Source: Clitoria ternatea
Taxonomy: Eukaryota > Streptophyta > Magnoliopsida > Fabales > Fabaceae
Length of the DNA: 64,000 bases
Direction: 5' to 3'
Assembly: GCA_037962975.1 (NCBI GenBank)
Contig: CM075669.1
Span: forward strand, 82,690,001-82,754,000
In this document: positions 22,643 to 32,700 of the stretch, piece by piece
Numbering within the stretch: position 1 is the stretch's first letter
Layout of the letters: every line of letters starts with the position of its first letter
Notes under the pieces: generated by a model
Told to the model about the DNA's origin: nothing
The model's input: the letters and a program-made list of their open reading frames with translations, nothing else
The model's database searches: none
Position numbers and translations under genes: made by a program

Positions 22643-25600
22643 TGTCGTAACCTGGATCGCGACGGCGAGGCGAGAGAGAGAGAGGAATGTGTGGAATGAA
22701 ACAGGGAGTCGCCAAGAACATTTTTATCCATAAGAAAAACATTGGAAAAAACTAGGTTCAGTAAAGCACTGGTTAAAAATTGAGATTCAAGTTCGGGAGT
22801 CGGTTACGAGTAGGGAAGGTATTAGAACCCTACATCGCCTGCCCAAAACAGTACCAAGATTGAAAATGCGCAACATAAATAGCCTTACAAAAGATGGTTT
22901 ATTTCTTCCCTTTCATTGTTGTATTTTTTATTTAAAGACGACAAAATAGAGTGAGAGAACTGTACAAACATAGAATGTCGAAGCAAGGTCAATGGGGCAC
23001 TTCATCCGGATTAAACTCGACTTCGATATGAGACAGAGAGGGGAAAAGAATGCTAATAAGGCGTCACGCCTAAATTATACATCCTCGAATAAAAAAAATA
23101 GGGATAGAAAAGAGATAAGCGGGACGTCTCGTCCTATGTATCCCTTCCCTATGAATTATGGCGAGGCTTAAGCAAAAACTAGGGGGAAACCAACAAGACG
23201 TCACGTCTAAATTGATTTTCACGGAAGTAACCAAAAAAAGAACATTTATGAAAGAAACATGAAAGTAAGGAAATAAATCAGTAAAGGGAAATAAGAGAGA
23301 TGGGCCCGACAGGAACTGAGATCCTGCTCCTACGTATTCTTGAATTATCAAGAAATCAGGGTTACGTAGTTCTGAATGTTTTTCTTTTAGGAAAAGACTT
23401 GGGAGATGATGATGGATGTCACTGAGGTGGGGAACTCGTACAAGGCGAAGTTCTTCGCACGTGTACGAATCCTAAAGAGGTTGTGTAGACGGGAGTGCTC
23501 CCGTACGACACTGTTTAAAAATGATTTATTTCTTTTTTTTTGATTTTTATTTAGATTTGAAAGAAAATATAGGAAACATTTATTTCCCTTTATTATATTT
23601 TACCATGAAACGAAAGGAAAAAGGTAGTAAAAGCTACAAAAGAGAAAGGGAAACAATAAATTCTGAAAACAGAGGAAAAATGAGTGAAAATCGAGTGGGA
23701 GAAGAGAAAAACCGAGTGAAAATGGCAAAAACCGAGTGAAAATTACAAAAAACGAGTGGAAATAGTAGAAACCGAGTGAGAAAGGAAAAATCAAGTAAAA
23801 ATGGTAAAACCGAGTGATGAAAGCAGAAAACCGAGTGAGGACAAGGAAAAACCCGAGTGAAAATGAGGAAACCGAGTGGAAATAGCAGAAACCGAGTGAG
23901 AGCAGTAGCTTACCGAGTGAGAAGTGATTTACCGAGTGAGACAGTGAGAAGAGGGACGGTATTGGAGTTGAGTGGAGTGAGGAGATTGGATTTGGTGTAC
24001 TTGAGGGGAGTACTGGACGGTGTATAAGAGGAATTGGGACAGTGTGTGGGTGAAGGGATGAGGAGGTCGGTTTTGGTGAGGACGGTTGGCTAGGCGGTAT
24101 TGGCTGAGAGGAATGAAGTGCTGGGCGGTGTTGTGTTGAGGGGAGAGGACGGTGTGGCTGAGAGGTACGAAGTAATGGGCGGTGTTGTGTTGAGGGGAGA
24201 GGACGGTGTGGCTGAGGGAGACAAGAAGGAGGTACATGGCTGGCTGATGAAGAGAGGAAGCAGGAGATAGGAATGGTGAGGGTGCTGGATGCGTATCTGT
24301 GTGTGTAAGTATGTGTAAGGGCTGAAAGCTTCAGCCCCTTGCCTATTTATAGGCTAGTTTGAGTGGAAGGCCAGCTCAGGCTTCCACTTCCGAGTGGAAT
24401 GCCAGCTCAGGCCTCCACTCAGAGTGAAGTGGGGGACAACGGCTGGGTGGGAATTTTTAATTCCCCCCACTTCCAACCCTGTTTGCCACTTGTCTGCCAC
24501 CCCCAGGATTCCTGGATCCACTTGAGTGGTGGAATCCAAGTCAGCACGGGCTAACAGGGGGACCTGGTGGGAATCTGAGTGAGAATGGCAGAAAACCGAG
24601 TAAGAATTATGGAAATTCGAGTGAAAATATTGGAAATCCGAGTAAGAATGTTGAATTCCAAGTGTAAATGTTGGAAATCCGAGTGTAAATGACTCGGATC
24701 ACCCTTTCAGTCAATTCTGAGTGGGAAAAGGGGAAAAATCCGACTGGGAAAAGGCCCCTTTTATGCTAAAGAAATCATGTTGGTGTTGTGCAATTGGATT
24801 GAGTGGGCAATTAAAGAAATTGAGTCAGAACCGAGTGAAAACTGACTCGGATTCCAACTTCTCTCCACCATCCGAGTGACCAATGACTCGGAACCGACTG
24901 AAATAGGTGAAGTGTGACTCGGAGATGAGAGAAAGATGACTCGGGATGGGTAAAAAGTGGCTCGGTGAAGGTTTGAAGTATGGTGGAAATGGGGGCTCAG
25001 AATTGATTGGCCAAAAGGACTCGGGAAAGGTGGCTGACTGACTGAAGTGTCACTCGGAAACCGATTTGAAATTGGGTCAGGAGTGGGCGAGAAAAGAATC
25101 ACACGGAACCGACTAAAAATGGGTTGAAAGTCGAGTGAAATGACTCATTCGGTGCTGACTGGAAATGCTTCACTCGGTTCTGACTAAGAAGCAGCTCTCA
25201 GTTCTGATTGAAGGGGCAACACTCGGAATTCTTTTCAGCTTGGATGTATTTCTGATTGAAGCATCCACTCGGATTTTCTTCAAAAGTGATATAGAACTTC
25301 ACTGCTTGAAGGATCAACTCGGATTTTCACTCGGATTTTGCCTAACTTCTACTCAGAAATTGGAAGTTTGGCTATTTTAATTCGGATTTCCTTCCAACCG
25401 AGTGATACTCACTCGGATTTACTTCAATCAGCAGTCAGTTCCTTTTTCCACTCGGATTTGTTGCAGTAGGGGATCTTCCGCTCGGATTCTCCTCTAACAG
25501 GGTCATTTTTCACTCGGAATTGACATTCTTTACGATCAGGGCTTGTAAACTGGCATCTTCTCTCGGAATGCATATGAGAGGGAATCATCCACTCGGATTT

Positions 25601-26394
25601 ACATCTAATCTGAGTCATTTCACTCAGGTTTGAACTCAACAGGTCACACTCCACTCGGATTGGTCCATTGTTGAGTCATTATTTGGATTTCCCACCCAAC
25701 AGGTCATACTCCACTCGGACATGCCCAAATCTGAGTAGTTTCACTCGGATTTTCTCCATTCAGAGTAATGTCACTCGGATTTAACTCATTCTGAGTGATT
25801 TCACTCGGATTTGATCCAACAGGAGAATATTCCACTCGGATTTGACTTCAACAGGGAGCATTTCACTCGGAAATGACTCATTCTGAGTGATTCCACTCGG
25901 ATTTCATCATTTTTGAGTCATTCCTTTCGGACTTCGCTTGAAAATGGGCATAATCCACTCAGACTGGCTTGGCAGGGAAGCTATCCACTCAGACTCAACT
26001 TCAACAGGGGAGCACTTCACTCAGAAATGACTGATTCTGAGTGATTCCACTCGGATTTCATAAATTTTGAGTCATTCAACTCGGAAATGCTTCATTTTGA
26101 CTCGGATTTGACCATTTTTGAGTTTTTTCACTCGGATTTATCTCCACCAGGGCTGTATTTCACTCGGGAATGCTTTAACCTGAGTCATCCTGTTCAGATG
26201 TGATCATTTTTGAGTCATTCCAATCGAATTTGCCTCCAACAGGGCTGTATTTCACTTGGAAAAGCTTCATTCTGAGTTATTTTGCTCGGTTCTGATTATT
26301 TTGGAGCCATTCTTTTCGAATCTGACCATTCTGAATTAGAATTCAGTATAAAAAGATTCATTCCACTTGGACCGGACCAAAAGAGGTGTTCACA
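22643..26394 (-). mobile_element. Element D 3' LTR
   Basis: In element orientation it starts TGTGAACACC and ends in …GTTACGACA (the other LTR has GTTGCGACA), i.e. TG…CA. The plus-strand word TATTTATA at 24344-24351 is the inverse of CTATAAATAGGC, a good TATA box. U3 is therefore about 26394-24380 and R/U5 the rest. Arrays of CCGAGTG-type words fill both sides of the promoter. Conserved GGGAGTCGGTTACGAG…AGGGAAGGTATTAG near 22796-22826 is typical of Ogre-like LTRs, from memory. All open frames here are chance products. Confidence 0.93.
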
Positions 26395-26412
26395 GATGCC
26401 CCTCTTTACTTC
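26395..26412 (-). promoter_or_regulatory. Element D polypurine tract
   Basis: On the minus strand GAAGTAAAGAGGGGCATC directly precedes the 3' LTR start TGTGAACACC. A purine-rich block ending next to the LTR is the plus-strand priming site of reverse transcription. Confidence 0.85.
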
Positions 26413-26773
26413 TTTTTCACAAAAGAAACACGAAGCTTCTGTGTTTTTGAAGTGAAAAGGAAGTAAAGATATGAACACCGATGTAGGGGGCCAAGTGGGA
26501 CCTCTTGATCGGTATAGCGACTGATGGTGTGGGCAATCACGAGTCAGTGTGACCTTTCTTCTTTAAAGACGAGCATTTTCCTCTTCCGTTTCACTTTTCT
26601 CTCTTTTTTTTCTTTTTTTTTGTCCTAAATCTGGAAAAAAGAAGTGAAGCAGTGCTCTAATTTTTAACAAGAAGCGGTTAACTGGGAATTATCCAATGAC
26701 ATGAAGTAGAAGGGTGCCTCATTCAGCGACCGGGAGAAAAAGGATGCCTTCTTTGGTGACTGAAAGGTAAAAG

Positions 26774-27258
26774 GATACCATTTATTCGACGACAGGAAAG
26801 TAAAGGTGCCATTTGATCGGCGACAGGAAAGTAAAGGGGTGCCATTTGATCGGCGACAGGAAAGTAAAGGTGTGCCATTTGATCGGTGACAGGAAAGTAA
26901 AGGGGTGCCATTTGATCGGCGACAGGAAAGTAAAGGTGCGCCATTTGATCGGTGACAGGAAAGTAAAGATGTGCCATTTGATCGGCGACAGGAAAGTAAA
27001 GGGGTGCCATTTGATCGGCGACAGGAAAGTAAAGGTGTGCCATTTGATCGGCGACAGGAAAGTAAAGGTGTGCCATTTGATCGGCGACAGGAAAGTAAAG
27101 GGGTGCCATTGGATCGGCGACAGGAAAGTAAAGGTGCCATTTGATCGGCGACAGGAAAGTAAAGGTGCCATTTGATCGGCGACAGGAAAGTAAAGGGGTG
27201 CCATTTGATCGGCGACAGGAAAGTAAAGGTGCCATTTGATCGGCGACAGGAAGATAAA
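26774..27258 (+). repeat. Tandem array of ~30-33 bp units in the 3' UTR of D
   Basis: About 15 units with the core CCATTTGATCGGCGACAGG. They differ mainly in the junction (GGTG, GGGGTG, GGTGTG). Because lengths vary around 31-33 bp, several overlapping open frames arise on both strands; these are not genes. Ogre-type 3' UTRs are known for such arrays, some of which have seeded satellites. Confidence 0.95.
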
Positions 27259-27450
27259 GATTGGGGGAACTAACAGGACGTCTCGTCCGAATTAGCTCAC
27301 TGTTGGCAGAAAATGTAAAGGTTGGGGGAGTTAACAGGACGTCTTGTCCGAATTAACTCAATGTTGGCAAGAAATGTAGAGGTTGGGGAAGCTAACAGGA
27401 CGTCTCGTCCGAATTAACTCACTGTTGGCAGGAAATGTAAAGGTTGGGGT
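27259..27450 (+). repeat. Three ~61 bp tandem units in the 3' UTR of D
   Basis: Each unit reads GTTGGGGGA…AACAGGACGTCTCGTCCGAA…CTCA.TGTTGGCA.GAAATGTAAAG. The core GGACGTCTCGTCC is a 5-bp stem, 3-nt loop inverted repeat and also appears in D's LTRs. Confidence 0.9.
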
Positions 27451-27471
27451 TGACCCTCGGTTGCCATGACT

Positions 27472-28140
27472 GCGGGTTCTTGGGGAACTGCCCCTTGATT
27501 GAGAGAATACACCCGGGGAGATGCCCCAGTTAGACATGATTGGATGAAATCTTAGGGAACTGCACCTTGAATGAAAGAATAAACCCAGGGGGATGCCCCA
27601 GTTTGACATGATTGGATGAAATCTTGGGGAACTACCCCTTGAATGAAAGAATAAACCCGGGGAAATGCCCCAGTTTGACATGATTGGATGAAATCTTGGG
27701 GAACTGCCCCTTGAATGAAAGAATAAACCTGGGGAGATGCCCCAGCTTGACATGATTGGATGAAATCTTGGGGAACTGCCCCTTGAATGAAAGAAGAATC
27801 TGGGGAGATGCCCCAGTTTGACATGATTGGAAGAGTCTTTGGGGAAAACTGTCCCTTGGATGAAATCTTGGGGAACTGCCCCTTGAATGAAAGAATAAAC
27901 CCGGGGAGATGCCCCAGCTTGACATGATTGGATGAAATCTTGGGGAACTGCCCCTTGAATAAGAGAATAAACCCGGGGAGATGCCCCAGTTTGACATGAT
28001 CAAAAGAGTCTTTGGGGAAAACTGTCCCTTGAATGCAAGAATAAACCCGGGGAGATGCCCCAGTTTGACATGATTGGATGAGTCTTGGGGAACTGCCCCT
28101 TGAATGAAAGAAGAATCTGGGGAGATGCCCCAGTTTTGGG
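27472..28140 (+). repeat. Tandem array of 72 bp units in the 3' UTR of D
   Basis: Roughly nine units contain GGGGAGATGCCCCAGTTTGA, then CATGATTGGATGAAATCTTG and GGGAACTGCCCC. Two units are variants with AAGAGTCTTTGGGGAAAACTG. Each unit holds two short palindromes (GGGGAGATGCCCC and GGGGAACTGCCCC), so transcripts could form serial hairpins. The 72 bp period is a multiple of three, which explains the long but meaningless minus-strand frames. Confidence 0.94.
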
Positions 28141-28149
28141 TTGACTAGG

Positions 28150-29040
28150 AAGTGTAGTCCCACTGGGGAAGGATTTGGGAAATGTAGTTTTTGGCAATTA
28201 TGGTTCCACTGGGGGAGAAAATTTGGTGATTCAGGGTAATGCCCCTTTGGGTGAAAGAGAATGGACTTGGGGTTTACTGTGGACATGCCGAAGGTCTGCT
28301 GAGGAGAGAGTTGGGCAACTACGCATCTCGGGGATCATAGTTCCTGGCCATCCGTTAACAGAGAAACGTAAAACTAATTAAAAACTTACAGGCGGACTCC
28401 CTTGGCGACAGGCGTTGAAGTAACTCATGGCCAAAATAATTATTACTTCTGACTTCATTGAGGTTGTTTCGCAGAGCTGGTTGAGCTTGCTTGAGGTAAG
28501 ATCTGGAAACGGTGTCCACTTCGTTCCCCATAACTTTGTGTTTTCGTTCTTCTCAAAACTCATCTTTTTTTATTTTTTTATTTTTTTTAAATTTTTTTTT
28601 TAGGTAAAACTTGTTTATTCATTCTAGTCATGAACACATGTGAGAAGAAAGGAAACTTTTTATTTATGAACAACAGATATGTACAGGTGACAATAATAAT
28701 GCAAAAATATGACAAGGTGTGAGGAATTGATGGTAAGGATGGAAGGGAAGGTCTTTTAGATCCTCCATCGATTTCCTGAGAGCGACAAGATTCCTGGTCT
28801 TTTCCATGATTTCCTGTTTATCTTCTGATTTTGCTTTCGAGGGCGTGACTTGACAATGGCTTTGATGTTCTAGACCCATCCCCTTATCCGTGACTTGGAA
28901 AATTGGCATTGCAGTGTTGAATCTATAGGGTGTGAATTTGTTTGGGCCGCTTTCTTAGGATTTTCGACCCCGCCAATTGCTCTAACTTTTGCCTAGGTCA
29001 CCTTTTCAAGTTTTCAACCTAGCGAGCGCTTTTTTTTTTT
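28150..29040 (-). other. Element D 3' UTR between integrase and tandem arrays
   Basis: No recognised gene. Short open frames (for example 28664-28909 on the minus strand) have no family I know. A T-run lies at 28565-28602 and another just after the integrase stop (29030-29042 on the plus strand). Confidence 0.5.
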
Positions 29041-32000
29041 TTATGCGTAGTATCTTCTCACTACGTCCGCGTTTATAGGCATCGGTAGATCTTCCCCATC
29101 CATGTTGGTGAGTATGAGAGCACCTCCGGAAAAAGCTTTCTTCATGACATAAGGCCCTTCATAGCTGGGAGTCCATTTGCCTCGGTGATCTTTATGCATT
29201 GACAAAACCTTTTTGAGCACCAAGTCTCCCTCTTGGAACTGTCGGGGTCGTACTTTCTTTTCAAACGCTCGCTTCATACGCCTTTGATATAACTGACCAT
29301 GGCAGAGGGCACTCAATCTTTTACTATCAATCAGATTTAATTGGTCATGTCGAGTCTGGATCCATTCAGCTTCAACCAGTTTCGCTTCCATGATTATTCT
29401 GAGGGAAGGAATCTCCACTTCAAAAGGCAGGACTGCTTCCATGCCATAAACTAAAGAGAATGGAGTTGCCCCAGTCGAGGTCCGGACTGAGGTACGATAA
29501 CCATGCAGAGCAAAGGGAAGCATTTCGTTCCAGTCTTTATAGGTTACCACCATTTTCTGTATTATCTTCTTGATATTCTTGTTCGCTGCCTCGACTGCCC
29601 CATTCATTTTTGGGCGGTATGGAGAGGAATTATGGTGGGAGATCTTAAAGCTCTCACAAAGCTCCTTCATCATTTTGTTGTTCAGGTTTGTACCATTGTC
29701 TGTGATGATTTGACTCGGTAGGCCGTACCGACATATCAACTCACGCTTGACGAATTTAACAACAACACCTTTGGTTACATTAACATATGAAGCTGCTTCC
29801 ACCCATTTTGTGAAGTAATCAATGGCGACCAAAATGAAACGATGGCCGTTTGAAGCCTTTGGTTCAATGGGACCAATGACATCCATGCCCCACATCGAAA
29901 AAGGCCATGGTGCTGACAAAACATTTAGAGATGACGGGGGTGTGTGAATATGATTAGCATATATTTGGCATTTATGACATCTCCGAGCATAGGTGAAGCA
30001 GTCCGCTTCCATGGTCATCCAAAAATAACCAGCCCTTAAGATTTTCCTTGACATGGCGTGCCCATTGATGTGGGTTCCGAAAGATCCCTCGTGGATATCC
30101 CTCATGATTCTATTTGCTTCAGCGGTATCAACACAGCGAAGAAGGATAGAATCATAGTTTCTTTTGTAAAGCACGTCTCCATTTAAGAAAAACCCCATGG
30201 CGAGCCGTCGCAAGGTTCTTTTGTCATTTTCTGTGGCATTGTCAGGGTATTCTTGCCTCTGGATATACCTCTTGATATCGTGATACCAAGGTTTTCCATC
30301 CGACTGTTCTTCGACTACTTGGCAGTATGCGGGCTCATGACGCCTTTCTACCTCGATGAGGGGCACGTCATAGTCATTGTTTACTTTGAACATTGAAGCA
30401 AGAGTGGCCAAAGCGTCAGCCATTTGATTATCTTCTCGAGGAACATGATGAAAAGAAATCTCTTCGAAATCTCTGATCATTTCCATAATATGGGCGTGAT
30501 AGGGGAGAAGCTTGCTATCTCTAGTTTCCCACTCACCTTTCAACTGGTGGACGACTAAAGTAGAGTCTTCGTAGACTTCCAGTGTCCTTACTTTCATATC
30601 CAATGCCGCTTGGATCCCTAAGGAGCATGCCTCATATTTAGCGACATTGTTGGTACAATCGAAACATAGCCTGGCACAGACAGGGATGAACTCTTTCTTT
30701 GGTGAAATCAAAATGGCTCCGATTCCATGTCCTAAAGCATTAGAAGCTCCATCGAATCTTAAAATCCATTTGTCCTTGTTAGCGCCTTCTTCTTCGTCGG
30801 ACAATGTTAAAATATCCTCGTCTGGGAAGTCAAATGGTATTGGTTGGTAATCACTTACGGGTTGATGGGATAGGTAGTTAGCCAAAGCGCTCCCTTTTAT
30901 GGCTTTTTGAGTGACATATGTTATGTCGTACTCAGTTAGCAGAACTTGCCATCGAGCAATCCTTCCGGTTAGGGCTGGATTCTCAAAGATATACTTGATA
31001 GGATCCATCTTAGAGACTAGCCAGGTAGTGTGACTCAACATGTATTGCCTTAAACGCTTCGCAGCCCATGCTAACGCGCAACAAGTTCGTTCTAATGCGG
31101 AGTATCGCATTTCGCAATCAGTGAACTTTTTGCTTAGGTAATATATGGCATGTTCTTTCTTCCCCGTTTCATCGTGCTGACCCAATACGCAGCCCATGGA
31201 CTCATCCAGTACCGTCATGTATAAAATCAGTGGTCTCCCAGGGGTTGGTGGTACCAATATTGGTGGTTCTTTCAAGTACTGCTTAATCTTCTCAAAAGCC
31301 GTTTGGCAGTCCTCATTCACTTGCCCCGGTTGGTTCTTGCGGAGTAGCTTGAAGATCGGCTCGCAGGTCGATGTTAATTGTGAAATAAATCGAGCGATGT
31401 AGTTTAATCTTCCCAAGAACCCCCTGACTTCTTTTTCTGTGCAAGGAGGTGGCATTTCTAGGATTGCCCTGACCTTGTCGGGATCCACTTCAATTCCTTT
31501 CTTGCTTACAATGAAACCTAACAGTTTGCCTGACCTTGCGCCAAACGTGCACTTGGTAGGATTCAATCTAAGCTTAAACCTTCTCAACCGTTCAAACAAT
31601 TTCCTTAAGTCGCGGACATGATCTTCCTCGGTTCTGGATTTTGCAATGATGTCATCCACATAGACCTCTATTTCCTTGTGCATCATATCATGGAATAAAG
31701 TGACCATTGCTCTCTGATAAGTTGCCCCTGCGTTCTTCAAACCAAAGGACATTACTTTGTAACAGAAAGTACCCCACAAAGTAACGAACGTGGTTTTTTC
31801 CATGTCTTCGGGCGCCATTTTAATCTGATTGTACCCGGAGAAACCATCCATGAAAGAGAAAATGGAGTGCTGGGCTGTGTTATCGACCAACATGTCGATA
31901 TGTGGAAGAGGAAAATCGTCTTTAGGGCTGGCCCTGTTTAGATCTCGATAGTCCACACACATCCGCACTTTTCCATCCTTCTTCGGGACCGGGACTATGT

Positions 32001-32488
32001 TGGCTACCCATTGTGGATATTTGGCTACGGCCAAGAAACCGGCTTCGAATTATTTTTTGACCTCTTCCTTGATCTTGAGAAGCATTTCTGGTTTCATTCT
32101 TCGCAGCTTTTGCTTAATTGGTGGACACTCTGGTTTCAGAGGCAATCTATGTTCCACTATGCTGTTATCCAATCCTGGCATATCTTGATATGACCAAGCA
32201 AACATATCCCGAAATTCCCGGAGCAGTTCAATCAATTCATCTTGCTGGTTTTTACTCAGGCAGGTGCCTATCTTGATCATTTTATCTTCTCCTTCACCTC
32301 CAAGGTTGATGATTTTAATTTCCTCCCGATGTGGGCGGATCTCCTTATCCTCTTGTTCCAATAATCTCGTCAATTCAGATGAGGGTCCAAAGTCTTCCTC
32401 ACTTTCCTCGTAGACGCAATCATTTGGATAAACAGGGTCATGAAATAAATCCAGGTTTTCATCGTTCTCAGGGAAATCATTTTTGGAT
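29041..32488 (-). pseudogene. Element D pol: RT-RNaseH-aRNaseH-integrase (one in-frame stop)
   Basis: The exon starts after a splice acceptor at 32489-32490 and reads LARLLEQE-like sequence (SELTRLLEQEDKEI), then PPIKQKLRRMKPEM. A single TAA at 32050-32052 interrupts before FEAGFLAVAKYPQW; a glutamine codon is expected there. The following 997 codons are open. RT has YVDD at residues 125-128 of that block. The Ty3-type RNase H spans ~270-390. A second, archaeal-like RNase H follows, with D428, E468, D490 and D540. Integrase has H648, H655, C686, C689 and the D718-D779-E815 triad (D,D35E). No chromodomain. The aRNH marks the Tat lineage, here Ogre. Apart from the stop, all catalytic residues are present. 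It would normally be expressed from a spliced Gag-Pol RNA. Confidence 0.93.
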
Positions 32489-32700
32489 CTACATTCAGGT
32501 TATATTATAAAGTGAAAAGAGAAGCAAACAAGTGAAAGGTTTAAGAAACAGAGAATGCACAAAGATGAGGTGATGGGGAATAAAAATGTGTTCATTGATT
32601 TTCAAAAACAAAGTAAACAAGTTTTGCCCTTATTACAAAATGGGTCCCGGAGCCTTGGGCATAGCAAGGGGACCACCAAATTATGAAATACAGTGATTAC
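32489..32700 (-). other. Probable intron between protease and RT of element D
   Basis: On the minus strand the gag-protease exon ends …CTATCAGA|GTAATC (GT at 32700-32699) and the next exon begins after …CTGAATGTAG (AG at 32490-32489). Joining the exons completes a GAA codon (GA + A) and keeps the frame, giving …INVLSE then SKNDFPEN. Unspliced RNA hits the TAA at 32699-32697. An intron between protease and RT is a known Ogre hallmark. Length 212 bp. Confidence 0.75.

Noticed and set aside
23070..25654. Open frames shared by both D LTRs (for example 23070-23351 with 39956-40237; 25165-25380 with 42052-42267)
   Set aside because: Conserved only because the LTRs are young duplicates; no domain or codon signature.
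26664..27235. Long overlapping open frames on both strands (up to 170 codons)
   Set aside because: They are produced by the ~31 bp tandem repeat, which stays open in several frames; no start context or family.
26774..27258. CRISPR-like regular array
   Set aside because: Units are contiguous with no unique spacers, in a plant retrotransposon 3' UTR.
27358..28286. Minus-strand open frames up to 244 codons
   Set aside because: The 72 bp period is divisible by three, so a stop-free unit repeats itself; they lie in a 3' UTR.
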